Shown here piece by piece: positions 31,363 to 42,721 of a stretch of 64,000 bases of DNA. Each line of letters starts with the position of its first letter. Within the stretch, counting starts at the first letter, position 1. The DNA is taken from positions 310,001 to 374,000 of the forward strand of contig OZ037886.1 in assembly GCA_964035575.1 (NCBI GenBank). Reading direction: 5' to 3'. Below the pieces are notes generated by a model. The model did no database searches and was not told the origin of the DNA. It worked only from the letters and a program-made list of their open reading frames with translations. The translations under genes were made by a program, and so were the position numbers. This stretch comes from Rhynchopus sp. YZ270_cl-10 (lineage: Eukaryota; Euglenozoa; Diplonemea; Diplonemida; Diplonemidae).

Positions 31363-32026
31363 TCACTGTGTGGTGTGCGGTGATGGTAGGTTGCTTAATC
31401 ACGCTTACGGTACATACCTTCTTGGACTTCTTGGCCTTTCCTCCCTTTGCTCCGGTCTTCGAGAGTGCTCCGGCAACCTCCCACATGCGTGCTCCCTCGC
31501 GTGCTCCGTAGAACTGTGCGAACTCAGCCTTGGTGAAGGTGGGTCCTCCGGGTGCGGTGGGGTCCTTGCGGCGCTCGTTAGCTACCTTCGCTGCCTGCTT
31601 CGCTGCCTTCTTTGCTGCCTCCTGCGACACAGGTGCCTGCAGACCCAGCTCCTTCGTCAGCTCACGCACAAGGCGCAGCTTGGCTCCCTTGCTCAGAGTG
31701 TCGACCTTCTCCTTCACGGGCTCGTAGGCCTTGTCCTGCTCCGCCTTGAACTCTTCCTTGATCGTCTCGCGCATCTTCTTGTCCGCCTCGAAGTCCTCGT
31801 CCGAGAGCTTCTCACCCTTGGCCATCACACCCTTGCCAGACACGTTCACTCCCTTCACGCGTCCGTCGTGACCCTCAACGGCCTCGGTGTCGAGAGACAC
31901 CTTGTGGCCAACACGGAGACGGCCTCCGTCAATCTCCTCGGTGTGCACGTACGCGACGGTGCCATCCGCAAGGTCAACAAACCCGAACTTCCCGTTGAAG
32001 GACTTCACGGTTCCTGTCTTCGACAT
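31363..32026 (-). CDS. CSD-FYG array gene B
   Basis: Exon 31418-32026 (203 residues) then a 52-bp terminal intron (31366-31417) and stop TGA at 31363-31365. It differs from gene A mainly by a four-residue insertion in the Ala/Lys helix (KKAAKQAAKVAN), KMRETIKEEFKA in the linker, and a GAKGG insertion in the tail. Confidence 0.9.
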
Positions 32027-32628
32027 TGTTAAGTGTTAGTTATACGTTGGGCTGTGGGTGGTTGATATGATGTGAAGGGAACATGCCGGGAACTCATGGA
32101 ATACAAAAATCACCCCCTACTTTCTTGGTATTGAACAACAATAAAAGTGGAAAACGATGAACACGGACCACCGCTTGCACCTGAACAAAGACATGTTCGA
32201 CAGAAATCTGCCAGGAACACGTTTGAGGACAGACACTGCAGGATACGGTTTTACGAGCCCAATCACGCCAACTCACAAACGTGAGACGACGTGTTTTAAA
32301 ATAGTGGGTGCCAACAGGGGAGGGAAGGGAATCGGCAATATTAAAGCTAGCCAAGCACCGCCACTTGCTCATTGCAGAAGTGAGGGTAGAGCTGTGCTGC
32401 CACAAGACGTGACAACAGGACGTGCCGACCATTCACCATTTTTTCTTTGTTTTGTTTTTTTTGCTAAATTAACCCATGTTTTCTCGTTAGTGTGCTGCTC
32501 TTTGCATGCCGTGTTGTTCTGCTCCGTTTCGGTTATTTGCACTCTTCTTGTGTGTAGAAAAATGTACACTATACTTTCGTTCGTGGCTTTTCCTTCTCAT
32601 TCTCGTAACGTTCTATATTGCTGCCATA

Positions 32629-33275
32629 TCACTGTGTGGTGTGTGGTGATGGTAGTTTGCAGGCTGAATCAATATTACGGTACATACCTTCTTGGACTTC
32701 TTGGCCTTTCCTCCCTTCTTCGAGAGTGCTCCGGCAACCTCCCACATGCGTGCTCCCTCGCGTGCTCCGTAGAACTGTGCGAACTCAGCCTTGGTGAAGG
32801 TGGGTCCTCCGGGTGCGGTGGGGTCCTTGCGGCGCTCGTTTGCGATCTTCGCTGCCTTCTTTGCTGCCTCCTGCGACACGGGTGCCTGCAGACCCAGCTC
32901 CTTCGTCAGCTCACGCACAAGGCGCAGCTTGGCTCCCTTACTCAGAGTGTCGACCTTCTCCTTCACGGGCTCGTAGGCCTTGTCCTGCTCCGCCTTGTAC
33001 TCCTCCTTGATCGTCTCACGGATCTTCTTGTCCGCCTCGAAGTCCTCGTCCGAGAGCTTCTCACCCTTGGCCATCACACCCTTACCAGACACGTTCACTC
33101 CCTTCACGCGTCCGTCGTGACCCTCAACGGCCTCGGTGTCGAGAGACACCTTGTGGCCAACACGGAGACGGCCTCCGTCAATCTCCTCGGTGTGCACGTA
33201 CGCGACGGTGCCATCCGCAAGGTCAACAAACCCGAACTTCCCGTTGAAGGACTTCACGGTTCCTGTCTTCGACAT
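32629..33275 (-). CDS. CSD-FYG array gene C
   Basis: Exon 32688-33275 (196 residues), 56-bp terminal intron (32632-32687), stop TGA at 32629-32631. Identical to the gene A protein except Ile for Val in KKAAKIANER. This is the only array member without a second copy in the window. Confidence 0.9.
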
Positions 33276-33876
33276 TGTTAAGTGTTAGTTATACGTTGGG
33301 CTGTGGGTGGTTGATATGATGTGAAGGGAACATGCCGGAACTTATGGAATACAAAAATCACCCCCTACTTCTTGGTATTGAACAACAATAAAAGTGGAAA
33401 ACGATGAACACGGACCACCGCTTGCACCTGAACAAAGACATGTTCGACAGAAATCTGCCAGGAACACGTTTGAGGACAGACACTGCAGGATACGGTTTTA
33501 CGAGCCCAATCACGCCATCTCACAAACGTGAGACGACGTGTTTTAAAATAGTGGGTGCCAACAGGGGAGGGAAGGGAATCGGCAATATTAAAGCTAGCCA
33601 AGCACCGCCACTTGCTCATTGCAGAAGTGAGGGTAGAGCTGTGCTGCCACAAGACGTGACAACAGGACGTGCCGACCATTCACCATTTTTTCTTTGTTTT
33701 GTTTTTTTTGCTAAATTAACCCATGTTTTCTCGTTAGTGTGCTGCTCTTTGCATGCCGTGTTGTTCTGCTCCGTTTCGGTTATTTGCACTCTTCTTGTGT
33801 GTAGAAAAAATGTACACTATACTTTCGTTCGTGGCTTTTCCTTCTCATTCTCGTAACGTTCTACGTTGCTGCCATA

Positions 33877-34586
33877 TCACTGTGTGGTGTGTGGTGATGG
33901 TAGTTTACTTAATCAGGATTAATGTTCGACCTTTCCGGCATTTCTCTGGAAGTTCGGTCTATTTTACGGCCGACAACAATTACAATTACGGTACATACCT
34001 TCTTGGACTTCTTGGCCTTTCCTCCCTTCTTCGAGAGTGCTCCGGCAACCTCCCACATGCGTGCTCCCTCGCGTGCTCCGTAGAACTGTGCGAACTCAGC
34101 CTTGGTGAAGGTGGGTCCTCCGGGTGCGGTGGGGTCCTTGCGGCGCTCGTTAGCGACCTTCGCTGCCTTCTTTGCTGCCTCCTGCGACACAGGTGCCTGC
34201 AGACCCAGCTCCTTCGTCAGCTCACGCACAAGGCGCAGCTTGGCTCCCTTGCTCAGAGTGTCGACCTTCTCCTTCACGGGCTCGTAGGCCTTGTCCTGCT
34301 CCGCCTTGTACTCCTCCTTGATCGTCTCACGGATCTTCTTGTCCGCCTCGAAGTCCTCGTCCGAGAGCTTCTCACCCTTGGCCATCACACCCTTACCAGA
34401 CACGTTCACTCCCTTTACGCGTCCGTCGTGACCCTCAACGGCCTCAGTGTCGAGAGACACCTTGTGGCCAACACGGAGACGGCCTCCGTCAATCTCCTCG
34501 GTGTGCACGTACGCGACGGTGCCATCCGCAAGGTCAACAAACCCGAACTTCCCGTTGAAGGACTTCACGGTTCCTGTCTTCGACAT
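33877..34586 (-). CDS. CSD-FYG array gene A' (duplicate of A)
   Basis: Main exon 33999-34586, same terminal intron including the R9 insertion (33924-33990). Protein and flanks equal gene A with an offset of exactly 3823 bp. Confidence 0.9.
33924..33990 (-). repeat. R9 insertion in the terminal intron of gene A'
   Basis: Same sequence as 30101-30167; carried along by the duplication. Confidence 0.8.
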
Positions 34587-35185
34587 TGTTAAGTGTTAGT
34601 TATACGTTGGGCTGTGGGTGGTTGATATGATGTGAAGGGAACATGCCGGAACTTATGGAATACAAAAGTCACCCCCTACTTTCTTGGTATTGAACAACAA
34701 TAAAAGTGGAAAACGATGAACACGGACCACCGCTTGCACCTGAACAAAGACATGTTCGACAGAAATCTGCCAGGAACACGTTTGAGGACAGACACTGCAG
34801 GATACGGTTTTACGAGCCCAATCACGCCATCTCACAAACGTGAGACGACGTGTTTTAAAATAGTGGGTGCCAACAGGGGAGGGAAGGGAATCGGCAATAT
34901 TAAAGCTAGCCAAGCACCGCCACTTGCTCATTGCAGAAGTGAGGGTAGAGCTGTGCTGCCACAAGACGTGACAACAGGACGTGCCGACCATTCACCATTT
35001 TTTCTTTGTTTTGTTTTTTGCTAAATTAACCCATGTTTTCTCGTTAGTGTGCTGCTCTTTGCATGCCGTGTTGTTCTGCTCCGTTTCGGTTATTTGCACT
35101 CTTCTTGTGTGTAGAAAAATGTACACTATACTTTCGTTCGTGGCTCTTCCTTCTCATTCTCGTAACGTTCTATATTGCTGCCATA

Positions 35186-35849
35186 TCACTGTGTGGTGTG
35201 CGGTGATGGTAGGTTGCTTAATCACGCTTACGGTACATACCTTCTTGGACTTCTTGGCCTTTCCTCCCTTTGCTCCGGTCTTCGAGAGTGCTCCGGCAAC
35301 CTCCCACATGCGTGCTCCCTCGCGTGCTCCGTAGAACTGTGCGAACTCAGCCTTGGTGAAGGTGGGTCCTCCGGGTGCGGTGGGGTCCTTGCGGCGCTCG
35401 TTAGCTACCTTCGCTGCCTGCTTCGCTGCCTTCTTTGCTGCCTCCTGCGACACAGGTGCCTGCAGACCCAGCTCCTTCGTCAGCTCACGCACAAGGCGCA
35501 GCTTGGCTCCCTTGCTCAGAGTGTCGACCTTCTCCTTCACGGGCTCGTAGGCCTTGTCCTGCTCCGCCTTGAACTCTTCCTTGATCGTCTCGCGCATCTT
35601 CTTGTCCGCCTCGAAGTCCTCGTCCGAGAGCTTCTCACCCTTGGCCATCACACCCTTGCCAGACACGTTCACTCCCTTCACGCGTCCGTCGTGACCCTCA
35701 ACGGCCTCGGTGTCGAGAGACACCTTGTGGCCAACACGGAGACGGCCTCCGTCAATCTCCTCGGTGTGCACGTACGCGACGGTGCCATCCGCAAGGTCAA
35801 CAAACCCGAACTTCCCGTTGAAGGACTTCACGGTTCCTGTCTTCGACAT
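35186..35849 (-). CDS. CSD-FYG array gene B' (duplicate of B, first in the array)
   Basis: Main exon 35241-35849 (203 residues), identical to gene B, offset 3823 bp. Similarity to the other array copies ends about 20 bp upstream of its ATG, so it marks the 5' edge of the array and has its own upstream region. Confidence 0.9.
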
Positions 35850-36359
35850 TGTTAAGTGTTGGTTAGTACGTTGGGCTGTGTGGTTGGTATAATGACTGTC
35901 AGCGAGTATGCCAAGAGAAGACAACAGAGAAAAATGGAGTGAGCAAAGCCCTTTTTTATTTTTAATATACTGGTGCATATCACCACCCTCTCGCGCCTCC
36001 CCCTGTTACAACATGTCTCGATTTGAAGTTGTCACCCCATGTCATAAATGCATAAAATCCAATAAAACAAAAAGAAAATTTGAAGAATAAACCCACAAAC
36101 GTAAAATCTTGAAAGATGAATGCACCCCCATCGAGGCGCAGATAAATTTTTAAAAAAAAAAAAACTAGAAAGGAATCCTGAAGAATGAATGTATTCATAC
36201 GACCACCTCGTACACGTGAAGAAAAACACCTCTGAATAAAAGTGCACAACGTTTCGTTGAAAACGCCATATATTTGTTGTGTATACCTACAGCCAATTGG
36301 CAGAACGTCAGAAAAAATAAAAGAGACAACGAAATATGTGAGAAAAAGAAAACTGGTGG

Positions 36360-36418
36360 TTGATGCAGGCACCTCCGACTGACCCACGTACGATGCCAGC
36401 CCCGGATGAAAGCACAAT
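36360..36418 (-). repeat. R5 short repeat, short form
   Basis: TGATGCAGGCACCTCCGACT, GACCCACGTACGATGCCAGC, CCGGATGAAAG. Confidence 0.7.
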
Positions 36419-36924
36419 AAACGAAACCCTTCAACCCTCAAAAGTAACAATAAAGCGCCCTTTCCAATTTTGCAAGAATTTTGTGGATTATTTTGTTTTT
36501 TTTTTGCTTTTTTCCCACAAAAAGAAGTGCCGGTATTCTTCTTATAGCCTCACAAGCTTCGGCCACCTCGAAAGGAAGAGTGTACTCCACTGTACTAAAC
36601 ACTTTTACAATTCATTTCTTTTTTGGACCAAAAAAATCGAGAGATGGAATTTCACAACGTTCTTTTCACACACCATCAGTGTGCAAACTTCAGAGCCAAA
36701 AAAAAAAAAAAAAAAAACACAATACGAGACAAGAAGCCAGCTCTGGAGTTAAGCCACTGGGGTAGGGGGGAAAAAAAGAAGAGTTATTTTTTTTAAAATA
36801 AAAACATGCTCTACCAAAAAATATGAAGTGCGTCGTGACCGTTTCTTTCACAAAAAAAAAGGAAAACAAAAACAAAACCTCTGTCGGATGAAGACTCCCG
36901 ACAGGTAGCACCTCTAAAATAAAG

Positions 36925-36970
36925 TGAAGTTAGCAAAACACAAATGCCCTCATGGAGACGGCACCGAACA
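36925..36970 (-). repeat. R4 short repeat, degenerate
   Basis: GAAGTTAGCAAAACACAAAT, GCCCTCATGGAGACGGCACCG. Confidence 0.5.
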
Positions 36971-37074
36971 AAATTGAAAAAATAACTTTTTTTGATAAAC
37001 TGTTGAGTTTTTGAACGACGAACGGACCTTCACAATACATCTATATACTTTTTTTTTTTGTGTATTTTTTTTTT

Positions 37075-37168
37075 TCGACAATCACATCTCCGACAGATTA
37101 CTGAGGACGGGTTCTGTACACAAAGGTTGCCCGAAGGCTAATGAATTTTCAAAGGTACAGATAGTTAG
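37075..37168 (-). repeat. R3 short repeat
   Basis: TTCGACAATCAC, GAGGACGGGTTCTGTACACA, TTGCCCGAAGGCTAATGAAT. Close to the copy at 1843. Confidence 0.75.
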
Positions 37169-38098
37169 TGCAGACACCCAGGAAGATGAGCTACACTAAG
37201 AAACTGCTGTTTTTTATTGTCCTGTCATTTGAAATGATCATTGTGCCTCGCATCGCATCGTTTGTACACATCTAAAAAAAACCACTCCGACAGTCTTCAT
37301 TGAGATCTAACACCAACAACATCATTAAGTACATGGCAATATTCCACGCCCCGTCCCCTGCTTCAGGAGACTGGGGGTGTAGTGCTACATTGCTGCATGG
37401 TAAAACACTGCTGCGATAAAATTCAATAAACTGCCTTGCAATCTTGCACAACATTATTATTTCCCCCCCTAGGTAGCAAACAAAGAAGGTCGTACTAAAT
37501 TATCCCAACAGAAATATTCTCATGGAAAGAAAAAAGCGAAAAAAAAAAAAAAAAAAGATCAAATTCAAAACGTTCTCTTCATTTTTTAAAATTGTAAAGG
37601 AACGGTTCCTCTTTTGGCGGGGAGGAAAAAATAAATCGTTATTGATTGGCACCTCCGACAGAGCAAATCTGGCCTTACTGTTGCTCCCTGTTTCATGCTC
37701 AAAATGCAAAAAACGTTTCGGGAGCCACTGACCCGACATTTTTATACCCTGACCAGGGTTTTTGGAGGACTACCAGGTAATGACAAACCAAAAAACCCGG
37801 TAACACCCTGTAACCTTTAGGCGCCATCCATACATTCAGATCAAAAAAGGTATGAAAACTCCTTAGTCACCTTCAAAAAAGAAAGAATACACAAAAACGA
37901 ACGACTGAAGACGACGTGTAGACAGGAATGAAGGCGCTGCTCGGGGTCAGACACTACTGTAATACCGGTAAATCAAAAAAAAAAAAAAAAAAAATGAACG
38001 GAGGGTACCGCGAACACCTGGACAGGAAATACCCAAAAAAACACCAATTGCAAAGACAAAGGTTCTGTCCACAATGAGTGCGGGGGAGGGTTTTTTTT

Positions 38099-38205
38099 TG
38101 CGTCGACAATTGCCGAAGCACCCACGTTAGTAGGGAAATCAGGGTATGGCCTAAATTGGCTGGATTCTGTTGTACTACGGAAGATACCGACGTAGTTCAA
38201 CCCCT
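38099..38205 (-). repeat. R3 short repeat, extended form
   Basis: GCGTCGACAATTGCC, CAGGGTATGGCCTAAATTGG, TTGTACTACGGAAGATACCG. Confidence 0.65.
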
Positions 38206-38215
38206 TATGTATCTT

Positions 38216-38268
38216 ATACCGACAATCTCCTACTGAAATAGGTCCTGTACACATCGTCTTTATTTAGC
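38216..38268 (-). repeat. R3 short repeat
   Basis: TACCGACAATCTCCTACTGA, AATAGGTCCTGTACACATCG; stem CCTA/TAGG. Confidence 0.65.
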
Positions 38269-38586
38269 GAAACCCAGACCTTCATCCTACACTACTTCTC
38301 ACTCCTCTAGAGACCCTTAACACGCAAATCGTATCAAAGAAGAAAAAAAATAAAAGAATCCATAACAAAAAACAGAACAGACAAGAAATTGAACAAAAAA
38401 TAAGGAACCAAGCATACCTTTTTTGGTGAGAAAATAGACGTTGGAATGGATACCGAGAAAAAAAATAACAGTCGTTAACTTCACATACATTCTCTTAGTG
38501 GAAGAGAAAAGCATGAAAAGGCTACCGAACACTACCCCGTAAAGCGCAAACCGCCCCGTAGGGTTATCGAACCCCGGAGTGGATTT

Positions 38587-38635
38587 GCTGACAGGAATTA
38601 ACTGTAGGCAGGCACACAGTCATTTCCCCTCCCCA
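38587..38635 (-). repeat. R7 short repeat
   Basis: TGACAGGAATTAACTGTAGG, CAGGCACACAGTCATTTCCC. Confidence 0.7.
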
Positions 38636-38687
38636 TTTCCCAACCTGTTTGGGAAGGGGAATCACACAAAAGGTTTGAAAAAACAGC

Positions 38688-38752
38688 CGTACCTTGGTAT
38701 ATGATCGGTGTATTGTGGTGGACCCCAACCAGTCCTACATCCATTTCGTGAA
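38688..38752 (-). repeat. R2 short repeat, second half only
   Basis: GTACCTTGGTATATGATCGG then CCAGTCCTACATCCATTTCG; the first half is missing. Confidence 0.65.
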
Positions 38753-38756
38753 AAAA

Positions 38757-38796
38757 AAAGTGAAGTTGATAGTGCAAACGCAGGGACGCAGGCACT
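38757..38796 (-). repeat. R4 short repeat, internally shortened
   Basis: GTGAAGTTGATAGTGCAAAC then GCAGGGACGCAGGCACTC. Confidence 0.65.
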
Positions 38797-38805
38797 CCAA
38801 AGAAA

Positions 38806-38850
38806 AAAATTATAAGATGAATCTAAGCCTCGCATGCTTAGTCCAATTTG
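38806..38850 (-). repeat. R1 short repeat, near consensus
   Basis: TTATAAGATGAATCTAAGCC, TCGCATGCTTAGTCC. Confidence 0.8.
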
Positions 38851-38887
38851 AGTTTTTTTTTTAAATTTTCATCAAGAGAAAAAAAAG

Positions 38888-38933
38888 GGTAAGATATGAG
38901 ACTAAGTCTCCTCGGGTGAGTAGTCACCTTGCA
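38888..38933 (-). repeat. R1 short repeat, variant
   Basis: GGTAAGATATGAGACTAAGT, then GAGTAGTCACCTTGC. Confidence 0.55.
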
Positions 38934-39157
38934 AGAAAACTCATTTCATTGACGTTCTCATGGTTCGTATACGGATACGGATCCAGAAAAAAAGAGTTGA
39001 AAGATGACTATGACGCATGTGCATACACATCTTTAAAAAAAGATAAAGGTTCAAAAGGAACACTCACAAAGTTTTATTTTTTGTTGATGGGAAAAGAGGG
39101 CATGACAACGTGGTCGTATCTCTGGGGGGCAAAAGAAGAAAACAAATAAAAAAAAAT

Positions 39158-39222
39158 TGACTTGAAATACAAAGCCCTCTCGTGAGAGTGTATCTTGGTA
39201 CCAAGGGTGGACCCAACCGGGG
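39158..39222 (-). repeat. R2 short repeat
   Basis: GACTTGAAATACAAAGCCCT, CTCGTGAGAGTGTATCTTGG, GGGTGGACCCAACC. Confidence 0.75.
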
Positions 39223-39478
39223 GGAGAAATTTTCATCTACGTTTTCTAATTCAGAAATCACAGAAAAAGAAAGCAGAAAATGGGAAAAGAAAAAACACAA
39301 TACCCCTCGCTCTCTTTTTCCACCCTCACCCCCTAAACCCCTTTGTGTAATATCCGATCTCAAAAAAAAAAAAAAAAAATGAACACTTTGCTCGCATATC
39401 ACCCCAAAAACCGCCCCCTTTTTTTTCGAAAACCTTGCAACTATCTTGTACATCCACGTCTCTCTCCCCTCTTTTAAT

Positions 39479-41449
39479 TCACAGTTCAAAATCATAGTGT
39501 GCACGGGACCGACGTGAACGTTTCTTTTGCGGCGATGTGCCTGGAACATTACTGTCAGCCTCTGCACTGGGCAACGACGTGAGCGAGTCGTTCCGCACTG
39601 CAACTGGTGACACCGCAGTGGGTGCTGCACCCTCCGTCTCCTTCTCCGTCTCCTTCCCGTCCTCCCTCTCCGCCCCCACTCCACCCTCAGAATCTTTTGT
39701 TTGCGTGGTTTTTGGACTTTTCGGCATAAAACTCAAAGACACTCCACTGTCCTGCCTTGAAACCGCTCCACCGCGTCCGTCATCGCTTTCAACGTTTACG
39801 TAATATCGTTGAAGGCCCGGAGGGGGTGACATCCCGGTGGTTTCGGTGGAAGAATCGTGCGGAAGCGCTTGCGGGGTGGACATTGCAGTGCCGGGAGGGG
39901 GGTTGTGGATGGCAATGTCACTGCCGAGTTCGCAGCCGGCAGCGGTTTCGCCGAATTGGATATCATCCACTTCGTTGAGGTTGTGTCTTTCATAGTCGTT
40001 TTGTACGTCCCGGAATTGTAAAGCAGAGAGAGGGACGTAAGGTAGGTTCTTCGCAGACATCCTCCCAATTTCAAGCAAGACGTACGCAGAAAACGCTAAA
40101 ATCGCGCCAAAAGACGATAAAGATGACGGAGGATCCTCCAATACCACAGTTTGCATCCCCAACGCCAAAGCAATCGCGACTGCCCTCGCAAACCCTACCG
40201 GGATGTATTGACTTTCCGGCGCCCCATTCGCCAACGCAGTATCAGCAATCAACGACAACACCGAGAGAATCATTACAAAACTCCACTGCTGCCCTCCAGG
40301 TAGATCCACCGCCAGAATTATGTACAGAAACCCACACACCACAGACCCGACAACGTTGAACGACATCGCAAGAAAGAAGGGATGTACCTGCGGACGAATC
40401 GCATTATATATAAGATGCGCTGCGGCAGCGAAAACACCAGATCCAAATGTGGCAACAAACGACAATGCACCATCTGCACCAAACGCCACCATCACTACAG
40501 AAGCAACCGACAGAACAAACCCAGCTACATGACATTTATTAAACGCCTCTCCTCCCCTACAGGTTCTATATATCGATGAAATAATCGGGGCAGTAGCAGT
40601 CAAAACTGCTACAGTGGTCAATCCAACCCCATTCACGATACCATTGTATTGACAAAGCGTTGATAAAAACCGTGCAAATCCGTATAGCACACAGAGCATC
40701 GCTGCACGGCGTGGGGGTAGTGTTATTTGAAGCGGCTTTTTTTGTCTTTCCTGTTCAATATGTTCTGCGGTGACAGCGAGAAGACAAATCACTGCAGTAA
40801 TCTGCGCTCTAGTGGCCTGAACCACAGCAGGGCGGGTACTATACTTTAAGCAAGAACGGATTTGGTCGTGTGGAATGGGTGGTGGTGGTGGAGGGTCATA
40901 TTCTATGTGGTGATTGATGACAACGGTTGTCGCCTGGCGGCCTCCGGTGTTTGTGGAGGCGGTGTCTTCGTCGCCCCATCCGTTGATGATTCCTACTTCG
41001 AGAATGCCTCGCATTTCATTGGACGTTAATGTATCGCAAGACCTCCGCCGTCCCGTAGCCTGCGACCTCCCCTCTTCCCAATCCCCTTCCTGTTCTCTTT
41101 CGATCCGTTGTGTTTCTGCCCTCCTCGCAAGATACGCAACCAAAGAAGGTACCCCCACAGCGCTAGACATAAAAACCCCCTCAATTAAATATTGGAGAAG
41201 AAGCAAGGCAATAACGCCAATATCTTTGTCTCCATATTGTGTGTGGAGGAGGTGAGTAGGGTTCGGTACCGCCGGAGTGTCATCCAAAGAATTGTTGAAG
41301 ATCGTTTGGCTGCTATGCCTGGTCTGGTCACCACTATTATGAGACAACCAAAACACCAAAACAGTACAAAAACTGCTGAACGCAACCGACACCCCCTCAA
41401 GCAGCACAGCTCGAATCGCCCCTTCACGCCCATGCACCCCCAACTCCAT
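39479..41449 (-). CDS. DMT-superfamily (EamA/nucleotide-sugar-transporter-like) membrane protein
   Basis: Single exon, 656 residues. At least eight hydrophobic segments: one near residues 18-35, one near 78-105, then a compact block at about 215-470 (ITAVICLLAVTAEH..., VAVLTATAPIISSIYR, HVAGFVLSVASVVMVAFG, FGSGVFAAAAHLIYNAIRP, FFLAMSFNVVGSVVCGFLYI, FGAILAFSAYVLLEIGRM). The alternating small residues and the TATAPIISSIY pattern fit drug/metabolite transporters of the EamA/SLC35 kind, which carry metabolites or nucleotide sugars across membranes. An acidic loop rich in Arg/Glu (110-150) splits the N-terminal pair. The last 180 residues are hydrophilic, Ser/Pro/Thr-rich and end in a basic KKRSRRSRAH motif. 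Family is fairly likely; substrate unknown. Confidence 0.7.
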   Translation of the reverse strand: MELGVHGREGAIRAVLLEGVSVAFSSFCTVLVFWLSHNSGDQTRHSSQTIFNNSLDDTPAVPNPTHLLHTQYGDKDIGVIALLLLQYLIEGVFMSSAVGVPSLVAYLARRAETQRIEREQEGDWEEGRSQATGRRRSCDTLTSNEMRGILEVGIINGWGDEDTASTNTGGRQATTVVINHHIEYDPPPPPPIPHDQIRSCLKYSTRPAVVQATRAQITAVICLLAVTAEHIEQERQKKPLQITLPPRRAAMLCVLYGFARFLSTLCQYNGIVNGVGLTTVAVLTATAPIISSIYRTCRGGEAFNKCHVAGFVLSVASVVMVAFGADGALSFVATFGSGVFAAAAHLIYNAIRPQVHPFFLAMSFNVVGSVVCGFLYIILAVDLPGGQQWSFVMILSVLSLIADTALANGAPESQYIPVGFARAVAIALALGMQTVVLEDPPSSLSSFGAILAFSAYVLLEIGRMSAKNLPYVPLSALQFRDVQNDYERHNLNEVDDIQFGETAAGCELGSDIAIHNPPPGTAMSTPQALPHDSSTETTGMSPPPGLQRYYVNVESDDGRGGAVSRQDSGVSLSFMPKSPKTTQTKDSEGGVGAEREDGKETEKETEGAAPTAVSPVAVRNDSLTSLPSAEADSNVPGTSPQKKRSRRSRAHYDFEL

Positions 41450-41780
41450 TTTTTTTTTTTTTGTTTCGCTTAAAACGGAACTACAAAATAACGCCTCAAG
41501 ACAGCAATATCAATTCTCCGCTAACCGCAGAGAGGAAAAAAAGAAGGAGGCAGTATTTGGGGGGGTGGGGGGAGGGTTCACTTTTATCGTGAGCTCATCG
41601 TTCCCCAGGTGTAAAAAGGTGGGGGGTTTGAAAAAGTTTGTAAAGTTTGTTTCAACTTTGTTTTTATTTTTGTTCTTGTTTTTGCTACTCCTACTAAAAA
41701 AGGTGGGGGGGGTGGAGAGGAGGTGTTTTTTGTGTTTTGTTCTGTGGTTTTGGGTGGAATGAGATAAATTTGACAAAAGG

Positions 41781-41848
41781 TTGAGTTGAAATACAACAAC
41801 CCGCTCTTCACAGTGTACCTTAGTATATGACCGGGTGTACCGGGGGTG
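41781..41848 (-). repeat. R2 short repeat
   Basis: GAGTTGAAATACAACAACCC, TTCACAGTGTACC, TTAGTATATGACCGGG. Confidence 0.7.
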
Positions 41849-42721
41849 AGATGTGCACCCTTTTGTGAGGAGAACACCGTGTGGACTCGCAACCATGATT
41901 TTTCGTAAATTCGTGCTTTTCTGCCCGCTTTTCCACTCATCGGTCAAGATGAAAAAAACAGGGTTGAACTGAGAGTCATAAAGTCTACTGATAAACCCGA
42001 GGAAACCACCGAACGGAAGCACTGCAACCCCACAGAACGACCATCACAGTCCCCAAGAGACAAACACCTTTGGAAAAATACCTCTCTGGTAGGACAAAAA
42101 AAAAAAACGGTCTCTAAAGTGAAAGGAACAGGTAAACAGAAAATCGCCAGGGCATCATCAAAAAAAAGGTGCGCAAAAACAACTCAGAAGCCGATGAATG
42201 GAGTAGACAGCTCGCATTCCCCCAAAAGGAGGCAACACATGAATGAGGTAAAGAATACCGCCAGTACCAGACAATCAATCGTCGTGGTTACATCACAAAA
42301 AAAAAAAAAAAAAAAATGGCTTCACCACCTCGACAAAAAGAAGTCCTGATTCGGCTTGGATAAATTTATATCGATTTATCTAGCGTAGTTGAAAAATAGT
42401 AGAAATAATTGTGTTTTTTTTTTGTCGTTCTCAGGTATAACCTGCGCAATAAAAGAGGGGGGGGTTTTTTTTTGTGTAGTAAAGGGGGGGACCATTGAAT
42501 GTTTACAAGGGTGTTAAAATGGAAAGATTCGGTGAAGAATACTTTCTTTTTTTGCAGTAATGTTATGAGAAATGGTCAGTGTGACTACTTCAAGAGTGTA
42601 GGTTTATTTCAGTTTTTCTTAAAAAACTGAATGTGAAGAAGATTTTGTGTATTCATCTTGTTTCTTAAGCATCACCGTTGATAAGGTGATGAGGTATTTT
42701 TTTTTTTTTTAAAGTTGGATT

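Larger units (their letters stand above)
35869..39478. other. 3.6-kb gene-free, repeat-rich stretch
   Basis: No gene supported. Contains R5 (36360), R4 (36925), R3 (37075, 38099, 38216), R7 (38587), R2 (38688, 39158), R4 (38757) and two R1 copies (38806, 38888). The densest run, 38587-39222, holds six copies of four families almost end to end. Confidence 0.5.

Noticed and set aside
31352-32032. Leu-rich plus-strand frames opposite the CSD genes
   Set aside because: Exact antisense of the CSD coding sequence; the Leu content mirrors Lys/Gln codons.
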